Source of the DNA: WTFY01 sp965203725
GTDB lineage: Bacteria > Pseudomonadota > Gammaproteobacteria > UBA4575
Reading direction: 5' to 3'
Length of the DNA: 64,000 bases
Assembly (NCBI GenBank): GCA_965203725.1
Contig: CBDBDH010000002.1
Coordinates: forward strand, 725,718-789,717
Position 1 is the first letter of the stretch. Every line of letters starts with the position of its first letter. Below the pieces are notes generated by a model. The model was not told the origin of the DNA, made no database searches, and saw only the letters and a list, made by a program, of their open reading frames with translations. Made by a program: the position numbers and the translations under genes. Positions 18,316 to 27,511 of the stretch are shown piece by piece.

Positions 18316-21300
18316 ATGCAGTTTGTAAAACGAGGGCCGAACGTTCCGGAACATCTGTTGAAAGCGCACGAGGAAGGACGTGTCATTTTTTTCTGCGGAG
18401 CCGGAATTTCCTATCCTGCGGGCTTGCCAGGATTCGCTGGCTTGGTAAAAAAACTTTACTCCAGGCTGGAGATTGACCCTGATCCTTTGCAAGAAGCAGC
18501 AATCAAGGCCAAGCGGCATGACACTGCCGTGGGCCTGCTTGAGGCAAAGATTGCTGGTGGACGCCAAGCTGTGCGGAAGAAGATTGCAAAAATTCTTGAT
18601 CCTGGCACTTTGTCTCCCAATGCAACCGCAACCCATGATGCATTGCTCACACTGGCCCAATGCCGAAAACACCGCACACGGCTGGTCACCACCAACTTTG
18701 ATCGCCTGTTTGAGCATGTAATCGCAATGAGAAAAATTGCGATAAAGCGCTTTGAAGCACCACTAATTCCCATACCCAAGAGCCGCTGGGATGGGCTGAT
18801 ATATCTTCATGGCCTGTTGCATGAAAATCCAACAGCCAGTAACCTCGACAATCTTGTCATCTCAAGTGGCGACTTTGGTCTTGCTTACCTTACAGAGCGC
18901 TGGGCCGCGCGTTTCGTGAGTGAACTGCTTCGTAACTTTGTCGTGTGTTTCGTTGGTTACAGCATCGACGATCCGGTGCTGCGTTACATGATGGATGCTC
19001 TCGCTGCAGATCGGCTACTAGGCGAATCACCCTCTGAAATGTTCGCATTCGGAAGCTATTCCAAGGGCGAGAAGCATACGTGCACTGCGGAGTGGGACGC
19101 AAAAAACGTGACACCCATCCTCTATCGGGAACATCGAAATCACTTCTACTTACACAAAACTCTTCGTGCTTGGGCAAGCACTTACCAAGATGGAGTACTT
19201 GGAAAGGAACACATAATCATCCAGTACGCTATGGCACGCCCAGACACAGCTACCAGCCAGGATGACTTTGTCAGTCGCATGCGGTGGGCTTTGAGTGATC
19301 CGAGCGGTCTTCCAGCAAAGCGGTTCGCAGATCTGGACCCAGTGCCTTCCCTTGACTGGCTTAAGCCAATCAGCGAAGACCGCTTCGGTCATGATGATCT
19401 AGTACGCTTTGGTGTACCACCCAAAGAGAGAAAGGATGAGAACCTAGTGTTTAGCCTAGTGCGGCGACCCGCTCCGTATGATCTTGCTCCACAAATGACT
19501 CTTGCTACTTCGGCAATGCATGACGGCCGCTATGACGAGGTCATGTTCCATTTGGCACGCTGGCTGACTAGGCATCTTAACAATCCTGACTTGCTTCTCT
19601 GGCTGGTCAGGCAGGGTGGCAGATTGCATTCAGAACTGTCGCACCAGATAGCAGATCGCTTGGATGAATTAGTCAACCTGCAGCATGCGGAAGACTCTGA
19701 AAAATTGAACAGCATTCGTGAAAACGCGCCAAATGCGATTCCGGACACGAGGATGCGGAGGCTTTGGCAACTGTTGTTGTCTGGACGTGTAGTGCTGATC
19801 CAACGATATCTAGATCTCTATAGGTGGAAGTTCCGATTCGCACGAGACGGTCTAACAACCGCCCTGAGGTTGGAACTGTGCGAGATGCTCACTCCGCGTG
19901 TATTGCTATGTGAACCCATCCCGTGGCCATTCGACAACGATGAGAAAGACCAAGGAACAGTGGACATGCGGCAGCTCGTTGACTGGAGCATCGTCTTGTC
20001 TGTGAGCCGCGTACACGAAAGTTTGCGGGGCTTGGGTGATAACGAGCATTGGCGTGCAGCGCTGTTGGTGCTGCTCCCGGATTTCACCAGACTGCTTCGC
20101 GACGTGCTTGACCTCATGCGCGAACTGGATGGCGCAGATAAAAAGAGCGACATGTCTTATTACATCCACCCGTCGATCAGTGAGCATCCCCAGAATCGGA
20201 ACTTTCGAGACTGGACTGCTTTGATCGACCTCAACCGGGATGCTTGGTTGGCAACCTCTGCTGAATCGCCTGAGCAAGCGCGACTTGCAGCGGAAGCCTG
20301 GTCGAGGGTTCCCTACCCTCTGTTCCTTCGCCTGGCGTTCTTTGCAGCCGCACAGGACAGCATCATCCCTCGCAGTTTAGGGCTTGAGTGGCTTTTAAGG
20401 GATGACCATTGGTGGCTGTGGTCGATCGAGACCCAGCGCGAGACTATGCGACTTCTTGTGGCTTTGGCACCGCGACTCAATGAAGACAAACTGGAAAGGC
20501 TTGAGGGAGCCATACTTGCAGGACCCCCACGCGAGATGTTCAGAGACGACATCGATGAGGAACGCTGGACACAAATCCAGGACGAGTACATCTGGTTGCG
20601 CCTGATCAAACTCAGGCAGGGTGGCGCCGAACTGAATCCCGTAACACAGGAAAGATTGAGTGGACTTTCCGCGAGGCACCCAAATTGGCGGCTCTTAGAA
20701 GACCAACACGAAGAGTTCCCCTCATGGAGGGGAGATGGCAGCGAACAGCGCGTTCATGTGACGACGCCTCGCGACCGAGACGAGCTTGTTACATGGCTGA
20801 AAAAGAACCCCGAGCCTGATGAGTGGCAGCGCGATAACTGGCCTGATCGCTGCCGTGAAGACTTCGAGGATGCAGCATCAGCGTTGACCATATTGGCAGA
20901 GGAAGGGAATTGGCCAACAGGTCGCTGGCGTGAAGCTCTCCAGTGCTGGTCTGAGGATGAACTGAGTGAATGCTCATGGCAAAGGATAGCTCCGGTTTTG
21001 ACCAACATACCAACGGAAATGCTGCAGGAACTTCGCCATCAAGTAAGTTGGTGGCTGGAGAAACTTTCCAGATCCTTCGAAGGACAGGAACCGGTGTTCT
21101 TTTCGTTGTGTGAACGCCTGTTGGAACTTGACTATGAAATTGACGATGAGGATCGTAATTTTGTTGGGCGTGCGATCAATCATCCGGTAGGACTCGTGAC
21201 ACAGGCTTTGCTTCGCTGGTGGTACCGACAGGATCTAGGGGACGGGCAGGGCTTGTCCATCGAACCCAAGCGCTGGTTTACGCAACTTTGCAACACGGAG

Positions 21301-22110
21301 AAACAGAGTTTCCGGCATGGCCGTCTGGTGCTAGCGGCTCACCTCATTTCACTGTTTCGGGTTGATCGTGAGTGGACAAGGCAGTTCCTGCTTCCCCTGT
21401 TTGAGTGGGGAAACTCCAAAGTCGAGGCGCGCTCGGCCTGGGAAGGTTTCCTCTGGTCATCCAGGCTCTATCCCTCCTTAATGGAGGAACTCAGGCCAGC
21501 ATTTCTGGATACGGCCAATCACTACAATCAGCTTGGTAGACACAGTGAACAGTATGCTTCACTGCTGACATTCGTGGGGCTTGATCTCAGAGATGTCTTC
21601 CAGCAAGGTGAACTGGCTCTTGCCATGCGGACACTACCTCAAAGCGCACGCGAGCGTGCCGCAGAAACATTCTTTCGAGCAGTCGATAGCGCTGGTGATC
21701 AGCGAGCCGACTACTGGAGAAACAGGGCGGCCCCATACTTGAAGTCTATCTGGCCAAAGACACACGATGCAATTTCCCCAGAGGTCTCAGTGAACTTCGG
21801 CCAGGCATGCATCGCAGCAGGGAATGCATTTCCCGAAGCACTTGAGGAGGTCCGTGTTTGGTTGCAGCCGCTACAATTCCCAGGCCAGATCACGCATGCT
21901 CTTCACGAAGCAAAATTGGACAAGCAATTTCCTGAGTCGGCTCTTGAGCTTCTGTATAGGGTTTATGGTGATGAGACGCAAGAGGACTTCCCCAATCTGA
22001 GAGTGTGCCTGGATGCCATACATGACGAAGAGTGCGAACTTGAACAGGATCCTCGATTCCAGGGCCTTTCAGAGATCTTACAAACGCAGGGGATAAATCT
22101 GAGGAAATGA
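18316..22110 (+). CDS. SIR2-domain protein, probable anti-phage NADase
   Basis: A 1264-residue protein. The N-terminal ~300 residues are a SIR2 domain: VIFFCGAGISYPAGLPGF (NAD-binding, 23-40), TTNFD (125-129), YLHG with the likely catalytic His165, and FVGYSIDDPVLRYMMDAL. The rest, about 950 residues, is a helical region without recognisable enzymatic motifs and would act as sensor or scaffold. Long SIR2 proteins of this kind (DSR and Thoeris relatives) deplete NAD on phage infection. That function is inferred from family and from the defence-island setting. A DEDDh exonuclease gene follows 94 bases downstream in the same direction. Confidence 0.85.
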   Translation: MQFVKRGPNVPEHLLKAHEEGRVIFFCGAGISYPAGLPGFAGLVKKLYSRLEIDPDPLQEAAIKAKRHDTAVGLLEAKIAGGRQAVRKKIAKILDPGTLSPNATATHDALLTLAQCRKHRTRLVTTNFDRLFEHVIAMRKIAIKRFEAPLIPIPKSRWDGLIYLHGLLHENPTASNLDNLVISSGDFGLAYLTERWAARFVSELLRNFVVCFVGYSIDDPVLRYMMDALAADRLLGESPSEMFAFGSYSKGEKHTCTAEWDAKNVTPILYREHRNHFYLHKTLRAWASTYQDGVLGKEHIIIQYAMARPDTATSQDDFVSRMRWALSDPSGLPAKRFADLDPVPSLDWLKPISEDRFGHDDLVRFGVPPKERKDENLVFSLVRRPAPYDLAPQMTLATSAMHDGRYDEVMFHLARWLTRHLNNPDLLLWLVRQGGRLHSELSHQIADRLDELVNLQHAEDSEKLNSIRENAPNAIPDTRMRRLWQLLLSGRVVLIQRYLDLYRWKFRFARDGLTTALRLELCEMLTPRVLLCEPIPWPFDNDEKDQGTVDMRQLVDWSIVLSVSRVHESLRGLGDNEHWRAALLVLLPDFTRLLRDVLDLMRELDGADKKSDMSYYIHPSISEHPQNRNFRDWTALIDLNRDAWLATSAESPEQARLAAEAWSRVPYPLFLRLAFFAAAQDSIIPRSLGLEWLLRDDHWWLWSIETQRETMRLLVALAPRLNEDKLERLEGAILAGPPREMFRDDIDEERWTQIQDEYIWLRLIKLRQGGAELNPVTQERLSGLSARHPNWRLLEDQHEEFPSWRGDGSEQRVHVTTPRDRDELVTWLKKNPEPDEWQRDNWPDRCREDFEDAASALTILAEEGNWPTGRWREALQCWSEDELSECSWQRIAPVLTNIPTEMLQELRHQVSWWLEKLSRSFEGQEPVFFSLCERLLELDYEIDDEDRNFVGRAINHPVGLVTQALLRWWYRQDLGDGQGLSIEPKRWFTQLCNTEKQSFRHGRLVLAAHLISLFRVDREWTRQFLLPLFEWGNSKVEARSAWEGFLWSSRLYPSLMEELRPAFLDTANHYNQLGRHSEQYASLLTFVGLDLRDVFQQGELALAMRTLPQSARERAAETFFRAVDSAGDQRADYWRNRAAPYLKSIWPKTHDAISPEVSVNFGQACIAAGNAFPEALEEVRVWLQPLQFPGQITHALHEAKLDKQFPESALELLYRVYGDETQEDFPNLRVCLDAIHDEECELEQDPRFQGLSEILQTQGINLRK

Positions 22111-22204
22111 TATACCTATTATTCCTGCGGCCTTTTCGCTATTTGTTTTCTGGTTTTCCTAATTCCATCAGCTACACGGCACCGAACATCAGGACGACAA
22201 ACCT

Positions 22205-22927
22205 ATGACGTTTTTTACCGGATTTGATGAAGCAGTGGTCGTTGATGTCGAAACTACAGGCTTGGATCCAATGACCCACAGAATTGTTTCTGTTGCAATG
22301 ATCCGTGCAAACTTCGGGGACCTAAGAGAGCACCCGGAGGGCCTTGATGGGGAAACCCGGGATGTCGTGGTCAACCCGCAGTGTCGCATCCCTGAAGAAG
22401 CATCTCGAATACACGGCATAACGAATAAAGACGTGGCAGAGGAGGGTACTTTTTCTGACGCTGCCCAAGAGCTTCGGGACTTTATTGGGGATCTTCCTGT
22501 TATTGCTCACAATGTGTCGTTTGACAAGAAATTCCTCAGTGCCGAGTTCAAGAGGGCTGGTGTCAAGACACTGTCCCGGAACAAGAGCTATTGTACGATG
22601 CGGCGATTCCAGGATTTGAATGATGGTCATCAGTGGGGAAGCAACCTTGACAATGTCGTTGAAGCCATGGGTGCTGAGAGACGGACAAGCAAAATACATG
22701 ACGCCCTTGAGGATGCACGATTGGCATTTCAGGTAGCTGCATTGTTTTACATGATGGATAACCACATACAAATACCAAGCGGTAGGATGACTACTCAATC
22801 GCAAAGCAGGCAACTTGATGTTGACGATGTGTCAACACTTCAACATCCCGGCTTTGGACTCGGCTACGGACGGCTCTTGATTTCTCTCATCCTGCTGGTC
22901 TTGCTATTGATTTGGTTGCTTTATTAA
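22205..22927 (+). CDS. DEDDh 3'-5' exonuclease with C-terminal membrane anchor
   Basis: A 240-residue protein. Residues about 10-180 are a DnaQ-like exonuclease with all motifs: ExoI VVVDVETTGLDP (Asp14, Glu16), ExoII in VIAHNVSFDKKFL, and ExoIII HDALEDARLAF with the DEDDh histidine. A linker rich in Gln and Ser follows, and the last ~19 residues (RLLISLILLVLLLIWLLY) are a single hydrophobic helix, giving a tail-anchored protein facing the cytoplasm. The anchor is unusual for this family. It lies just after the SIR2 gene in the same direction, so they may be co-transcribed. The substrate is unknown. Confidence 0.85.
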   Translation: MTFFTGFDEAVVVDVETTGLDPMTHRIVSVAMIRANFGDLREHPEGLDGETRDVVVNPQCRIPEEASRIHGITNKDVAEEGTFSDAAQELRDFIGDLPVIAHNVSFDKKFLSAEFKRAGVKTLSRNKSYCTMRRFQDLNDGHQWGSNLDNVVEAMGAERRTSKIHDALEDARLAFQVAALFYMMDNHIQIPSGRMTTQSQSRQLDVDDVSTLQHPGFGLGYGRLLISLILLVLLLIWLLY

Positions 22928-23621
22928 GAGCTTTTGGGATTCGTCTAACCATCCTGTCATTCTCGCGACCATGAACCTTCTGTCCGTTGTTCTACGCGCT
23001 CAACCGATGCTGATCCGCGAGATGGGCTTCACCTGTGGCCGTGCTGTGGTGCCGGTGTTCGGACAACTTGCCGAAAAATAGCTGGATCCGGAGCAGATGT
23101 GTGAGGCGATCCTGCCACCGCATCACAACATCGTTTCCCGCGGTTTACTGCACGGCCTGTTGTGGGAGCGTGGATTGAAACGCCGCAATATTACGATAAT
23201 ATCACGGCATATAAGTCCCAAAGCATATAATCTCAGACTGATTTCCTTACACGACACAGGCTGGTCCTGCCAGTCCTAATTCCAATAGCTTGTAAGGTAT
23301 CAGGGTACTATTCGATCAGCCCTAACATGTCATGGTGAATTTTGTGCCAGTCCTGGGCAAGGTTTATGCTTCTGGCATCAATTCATATCGGCTTACTCGT
23401 AGCTTAAGGAATACGTTCACCAATCTGGAAGCCCCCTGCGCCCGGTATGTTTATCTACACATGGGGTGTCCAAGGCAATGTTGAGAGCAAGCATGACCCC
23501 CTTGATTGTGTTTTTATCTGCATTATCAGGAATCACTAGATGGTTCGCTACTCTTAGATTGGGCATATCCCCTTATAGCTGGCAGTGTGGAGACGGGATC
23601 GGGATATTTGAAGTCAACTTC
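22928..23621. other. Degenerate intergenic stretch, lone CRISPR-repeat-like 20-mer
   Basis: No intact gene is seen. A short in-frame piece at 22971-23081 (starting MNLLSVVLRAQPMLIREMGF) is of unknown origin and may be a relic. At 23162-23181 lies GTGGGAGCGTGGATTGAAAC, whose last 14 bases match the 3' end of many type I-C CRISPR repeats. Only one copy is present and no spacer array or cas gene follows. Confidence 0.5.
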
Positions 23622-23940
23622 CAGTCCCGTCGTCACCTCGCCGTCGAGCGACAGTTCACCGTCACGGCCATCGAAGCTCGTGATCGAGCCCTGGCCCCAC
23701 AGGGCACCGAACCCGCCGCCCTCCACCGAGCCGCCGGTCAGTGCGAACGACGTGCCCGTCAGGAAGTCCCGGCGGGTCAGCGTGTGCGATGGCACGGGGG
23801 ACCCTCGCGCTCGGCATCGTGATACGTGGCCCGCCAGGGGCCATCGTCGTTCGTGATGACGCCCGTCGCCTTGCGGTGTATGCCTCACAGATACGCCCCC
23901 TGCGGGTTTGAGAGCCGGAGACTGAACTTCTCCTCTGCGC
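23622..23940 (-). pseudogene. Remnant of an autotransporter gene
   Basis: Read on the minus strand this segment encodes pieces nearly identical to the 3' part of autotransporter B at 35959-45059: FLTGTSFALTGGSVEGGGFG, then ALWGQGSITSFDGRDGELSL and DGEVTTGL. On the 5' side it keeps the Calx-beta end (an NPQGAYL-like stretch at about 23885-23935) joined directly to the pre-barrel segment, so an internal deletion has occurred. The reading frame is broken. It is a dispersed fragment of the same family about 8 kb from the main locus. Confidence 0.85.
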
Positions 23941-24042
23941 TACGCTTGCAGCCCTTTATGCTGAGGATTACACTAATAGTCCCATGACCGTAAACCTTGG
24001 GTGGTTTACAACGATATAACAAAAAAATGATGAGAAAACGAT

Positions 24043-24540
24043 ATGCAGGACTACTGGTGGATGATCACAGGACTGATTGCTGGTGGCGTTGTCCTGGTTA
24101 CGATTGGGCGCTGGTCACAGTCTGTTGATGACAGCATTGCTTCATTCAAAGAGTTTACGGACGAAATTCGCGACGAAATAAAAAAAATACACAAAAAGAT
24201 CAGCAAACTTTCCAAGCGCTTGCCTTCACCGACGCTTGAAAGTAAAAGTCCTGTAACCCTGAATGACCTTGGTCGGGATATATCCAAAGAGATTGGCGGG
24301 AAAGCGTGGGCGAAAGAACTTTCGACTGCACTTGTCGAAAAAACCCGTGGAAAACCGGATTACGAGGTATATGACCTCTGCAATGATTACATCAAGGATG
24401 AGTATGAATGTTCGCCCGACCAGGAAGCGTTAATCAGGCGAGTAGCTTACGAAAACGCACTCAACACGGACGATGTGCTGAATGTACTGGTCATTGAACT
24501 GCGAGACCTGTTGCTGTCAAACTCTCCAGTGAACCTGTAA
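24043..24540 (+). CDS. Membrane-anchored hypothetical protein
   Basis: A 165-residue protein with one N-terminal membrane helix (about residues 6-24, WMITGLIAGGVVLVTIG), a charged coiled-coil-like segment (about 30-60, DEIRDEIKKIHKKISKLSKR), and a soluble C-terminal helical domain. I do not recognise it. It stands between the autotransporter remnant and a truncated Slam-like gene, with lower GC than the core genes. The ATG at 24043 is preceded by a weak GAGAA ribosome site. Confidence 0.6.
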   Translation: MQDYWWMITGLIAGGVVLVTIGRWSQSVDDSIASFKEFTDEIRDEIKKIHKKISKLSKRLPSPTLESKSPVTLNDLGRDISKEIGGKAWAKELSTALVEKTRGKPDYEVYDLCNDYIKDEYECSPDQEALIRRVAYENALNTDDVLNVLVIELRDLLLSNSPVNL

Positions 24541-24623
24541 AGCGGGCTATGGATCTGGCATCAGAATCTTGCCGCATGCCTGTGTAGTATCCATTTCGTG
24601 GTCAGTATGTAATTCTCAAGAAA

Positions 24624-25541
24624 ATGACCATCAAGTCCGTTTGCCGTGCGTGCATTTTTGCACTGACCCTCCTGCTGGTGAGCGCCACCGCGAGTGCGAA
24701 CGTGGTGCAGGGCTCAGCACCGTCCCTGGATGAGGCGCGGGCACTGATGAGTGCCAGCCAATTCGACGAGGCGCTGTCGATTTTGCGCCCGCTGGCTGAA
24801 GTCCTTCCCGGGCAGACCAATATCCACTTCCTGCTCGCGCTGTCGGCCATTGAGGCCTCCCGGATGGCAACCACCGAAACAGACCGGGAAGCCCTGCTGG
24901 ATGAGGCCATCGCCGTTCTGCACACCCTGTTGATCGACCGGCCCGGGCTAGTGCGCGTGCGCCTGGAACTGGCCCGTGCATTCTTCTACAAACGCGAGGA
25001 CCGCCTGTCGCGCAGGCATTTCGAGCGCGTGCTGGCCGGGGATCCCCCGCCCTCGGTGGCGAACAACGTGCGGCAGTTCCTGAACGAGATCCGGGTACGG
25101 CGGCGCTGGTCGGTGTACCTGGGCGGGGCCGTCACGCCGAGCACCAACATCGGCCGGGTCTCGGGCAGCGACATCATCAATATCTACGGATTGCCGTTTC
25201 GCCGCGATGCTGACGAGCCCGAGCGATCCGGTATCGGCTTCTCCCTGTGGACGGGCGGCGAGTACCATTTCCCGCTGGCACCGCGCCTGCGCCTGCGCCT
25301 CGGCAGCGATGCGGCCCGCGAGGAATACCCGGGAAGCCAGTTCGACCAGACCTTCCTGTCCGGTCACATCGGCCCGCAGTGGCTGGTCACGCCCGCCACC
25401 ACGGCAAGCCTGCTGGCCGACATACGCCAGCGCTGGTTGGAGACCTCCCCGTATTACCTGGACTACGGTGCGCGCTCGGACTTGATAAACTCAACAAGTC
25501 ATACTCTGGCTGTGGAAAGATTTCACAAGTTAGTAGCATGA
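24624..25541 (+). CDS. Slam-like (DUF560) outer-membrane protein, truncated
   Basis: A 305-residue remnant of a surface lipoprotein assembly modifier-like protein. It has a signal peptide (about 1-25, ending SATASA), a TPR-type periplasmic domain (about 30-155), and the first strands of the outer-membrane barrel (RRWSVYLGGAVTPSTNIGRV, GIGFSLWTGGEYHF). Slam proteins are normally about 480 residues. Here the barrel stops after PYYLDYGARSD, and the last ~20 residues (LINSTSHTLAVERFHKLVA) look unrelated, so the gene has been cut at about 25480. It is probably non-functional. A TbpB-like lipoprotein, the usual Slam cargo type, lies at 54255. Confidence 0.72.
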   Translation: MTIKSVCRACIFALTLLLVSATASANVVQGSAPSLDEARALMSASQFDEALSILRPLAEVLPGQTNIHFLLALSAIEASRMATTETDREALLDEAIAVLHTLLIDRPGLVRVRLELARAFFYKREDRLSRRHFERVLAGDPPPSVANNVRQFLNEIRVRRRWSVYLGGAVTPSTNIGRVSGSDIINIYGLPFRRDADEPERSGIGFSLWTGGEYHFPLAPRLRLRLGSDAAREEYPGSQFDQTFLSGHIGPQWLVTPATTASLLADIRQRWLETSPYYLDYGARSDLINSTSHTLAVERFHKLVA

Positions 25542-25868
25542 GTTTTAATGCTTGTATGACAAGTAAATTGGAAAAAAGATACTTACCTTGGAGTATCTTC
25601 TTTGCAGCAAGCATTGAAAAAAATAGTATGGTCCCCTGAGGATTAACTATCTAGAGGTAGAAAGGACACTAACACTGCATTATTTGCTGTAAAAAATTTC
25701 GCACGAAATGATTGGGATGCAATGCACCGCTGGTGGCCAATAATGCCAAGCATTGATTGACCCAAGAATCGCCAAAATTAAGCTTTTAACTCACAAGTAA
25801 GGTTGGCTTTTCTTTGATTAGAATGCCGCGACACATACGATTCATTTGATGAAACACTAGGGTTACAC
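25542..25868. other. Intergenic region with a hairpin
   Basis: No gene is seen in these 327 bases. A hairpin AAGATACT/AGTATCTT with an 8-base loop lies at 25576-25599 and is followed by CTTT; it could be a weak terminator after the truncated Slam-like gene. The stretch is AT-rich compared with the core genes. The join between truncated gene and foreign DNA lies just upstream. Confidence 0.45.
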
Positions 25869-27404
25869 GTGGAATCAAAAGTCACCGTACTATCAGCCTG
25901 TACACTGGCTGCATTTTGGATCATGGGGTGCTCCCCTGCAAAGGTCGACTGTGCAAGGTGGAACTCAATAGAATTTTTCAGTGAAGCAACGCCTCAGGTG
26001 GTTAAGGATTGCATGGACTCAGGGGCAAGCCCAAACGTCCGAGGTGAAGCTGGAATTACCCCTTTACATTGGGCAGCAGGAGTTAATAGTGATCCTAAAA
26101 TAGTGGGCATGCTACTTGAGTCAGGAGCTGATCTAAATGCGCGGACTGAGAGAAGTAAAACAGCTAAGTTTCGACTCGCGCTGGCTAAGATTGGAGTCAG
26201 TCCAGTAATTTCCGAGTTTGGCGAAAAAGCAGGTGAAGCTCCTTTGCATTGGGCAACTGGGTTCAATGAAAACCCCGAAGTGACTTCTGCACTGGTTAAG
26301 GCCGGGGCTGACTTGCACGCACGAACTTCAGAGTATGGCCTGATGCCCTTACATATGGCAGCAACGTTCAATCGCAACCCTGAGATAATCACGAAATTAC
26401 TAGAAGCAGGAGCTGATTTGAAGGCATATGATAAACAAGATGCGACACCTCTTCACTTAGCGGCAGCTTTTAATGCCAATCCTGCAGTGACTAAAACATT
26501 GATTGATGCTGGAGCCGATCTGAATGCAGGAAAAAATGGTTGGACAGCCTTGCACGCTGCTGCAGAGGAAAGCAATAGTCCGGCTGTAGTTCAGGTTTTG
26601 ATTGATGCAGGCGCTGATTTAGAGGTTAGAGACGAGGGATTTTACAGTGATACTGCTTTATATAACGCAGTGCAGCAAAATGAAAATCCTGCTGTCATCA
26701 AAGTATTGATTGAAGCTGAGTCCAATGCAGGGATCTTGAGCAGGGAACGCTTAACAAATTTGCTGTTTCCTGCGACAAGGGGAAATCGTAGCCCCTCAGT
26801 GATTGAAACGCTTATAAAGGCAGGGGCAGACCCAAAGGTTCGATATGAAATTCAAGGTACGCCCTTGCACCTTGCAGTTGATCTCAAAGGAAATCTCGCT
26901 GTCGTCAATCTACTACTTAAAACAGGAATCGATTTGAATTCACGAAACGTCATGGGAGAGACACCCCTTGATATTGCTGCGAGTGCTAACAATCCTGAGA
27001 TTGTCAGGGCATTAATCAAGGCAGGAGCTGATCTAGACACCAGGGATAAATATGGCAGCACACCTTTACATTCAGCCGTGAACGGAACAAATGCAAATCC
27101 CGAAATTGTCGCTGAACTAATTGAAGCTAGGGCTGACCTAAACGCACGAACTGTGTATGGCAGAACACCGCTTCACTGGGCTGCGGGTTCTGGTCTAAGT
27201 GCTCTGGAAATCTCAATTATGAAAGCTGAGCGACGCGGTCAAATAACTGCTAACAGAGTTGCCATTATCAAAATGCTGCTGGATGCAGGTGCAGATCCTA
27301 AGGCACGGGATGAAAATGGCGAAACACCTTGGGATGGTGCCAGAGACAACTCTTTACTAAAAGGAACTGAAGTTTGGGGGCGTTTGAACGATGCTAGATT
27401 TTGA
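25869..27404 (+). CDS. Ankyrin-repeat lipoprotein
   Basis: A 511-residue protein with a lipoprotein-type signal (about residues 1-21, LAAFWIMGC, Cys21) followed by about eleven to twelve ankyrin repeats of roughly 33-37 residues, recognisable by TPLHLAAAFNANPAV and LIDAGADLNA patterns. The last repeat ends with GETPWDGARDNSLL. Ankyrin arrays mediate protein contacts; as a lipoprotein it would lie in the periplasm or at the outer membrane. Base composition is clearly more AT-rich than the core genes, suggesting acquisition. The start is GTG after a GGTTAC stretch with no clear ribosome site. Confidence 0.85.
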   Translation: MESKVTVLSACTLAAFWIMGCSPAKVDCARWNSIEFFSEATPQVVKDCMDSGASPNVRGEAGITPLHWAAGVNSDPKIVGMLLESGADLNARTERSKTAKFRLALAKIGVSPVISEFGEKAGEAPLHWATGFNENPEVTSALVKAGADLHARTSEYGLMPLHMAATFNRNPEIITKLLEAGADLKAYDKQDATPLHLAAAFNANPAVTKTLIDAGADLNAGKNGWTALHAAAEESNSPAVVQVLIDAGADLEVRDEGFYSDTALYNAVQQNENPAVIKVLIEAESNAGILSRERLTNLLFPATRGNRSPSVIETLIKAGADPKVRYEIQGTPLHLAVDLKGNLAVVNLLLKTGIDLNSRNVMGETPLDIAASANNPEIVRALIKAGADLDTRDKYGSTPLHSAVNGTNANPEIVAELIEARADLNARTVYGRTPLHWAAGSGLSALEISIMKAERRGQITANRVAIIKMLLDAGADPKARDENGETPWDGARDNSLLKGTEVWGRLNDARF

Positions 27405-27511
27405 AACTTTCAGTGCACCTTTGAAAGCTGCCCTGAAATTAAGGGTAAATAGAAGTTTTGCCTCTGCATGATTTTCAAGTGTTCAATGCACGGTACTGAA
27501 TCTAGCAGATC

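Noticed and set aside
23162..23181. CRISPR-repeat-like 20-mer
   Set aside because: Only one copy, no spacing pattern and no cas genes; a chance match or solitary relic cannot be told apart.
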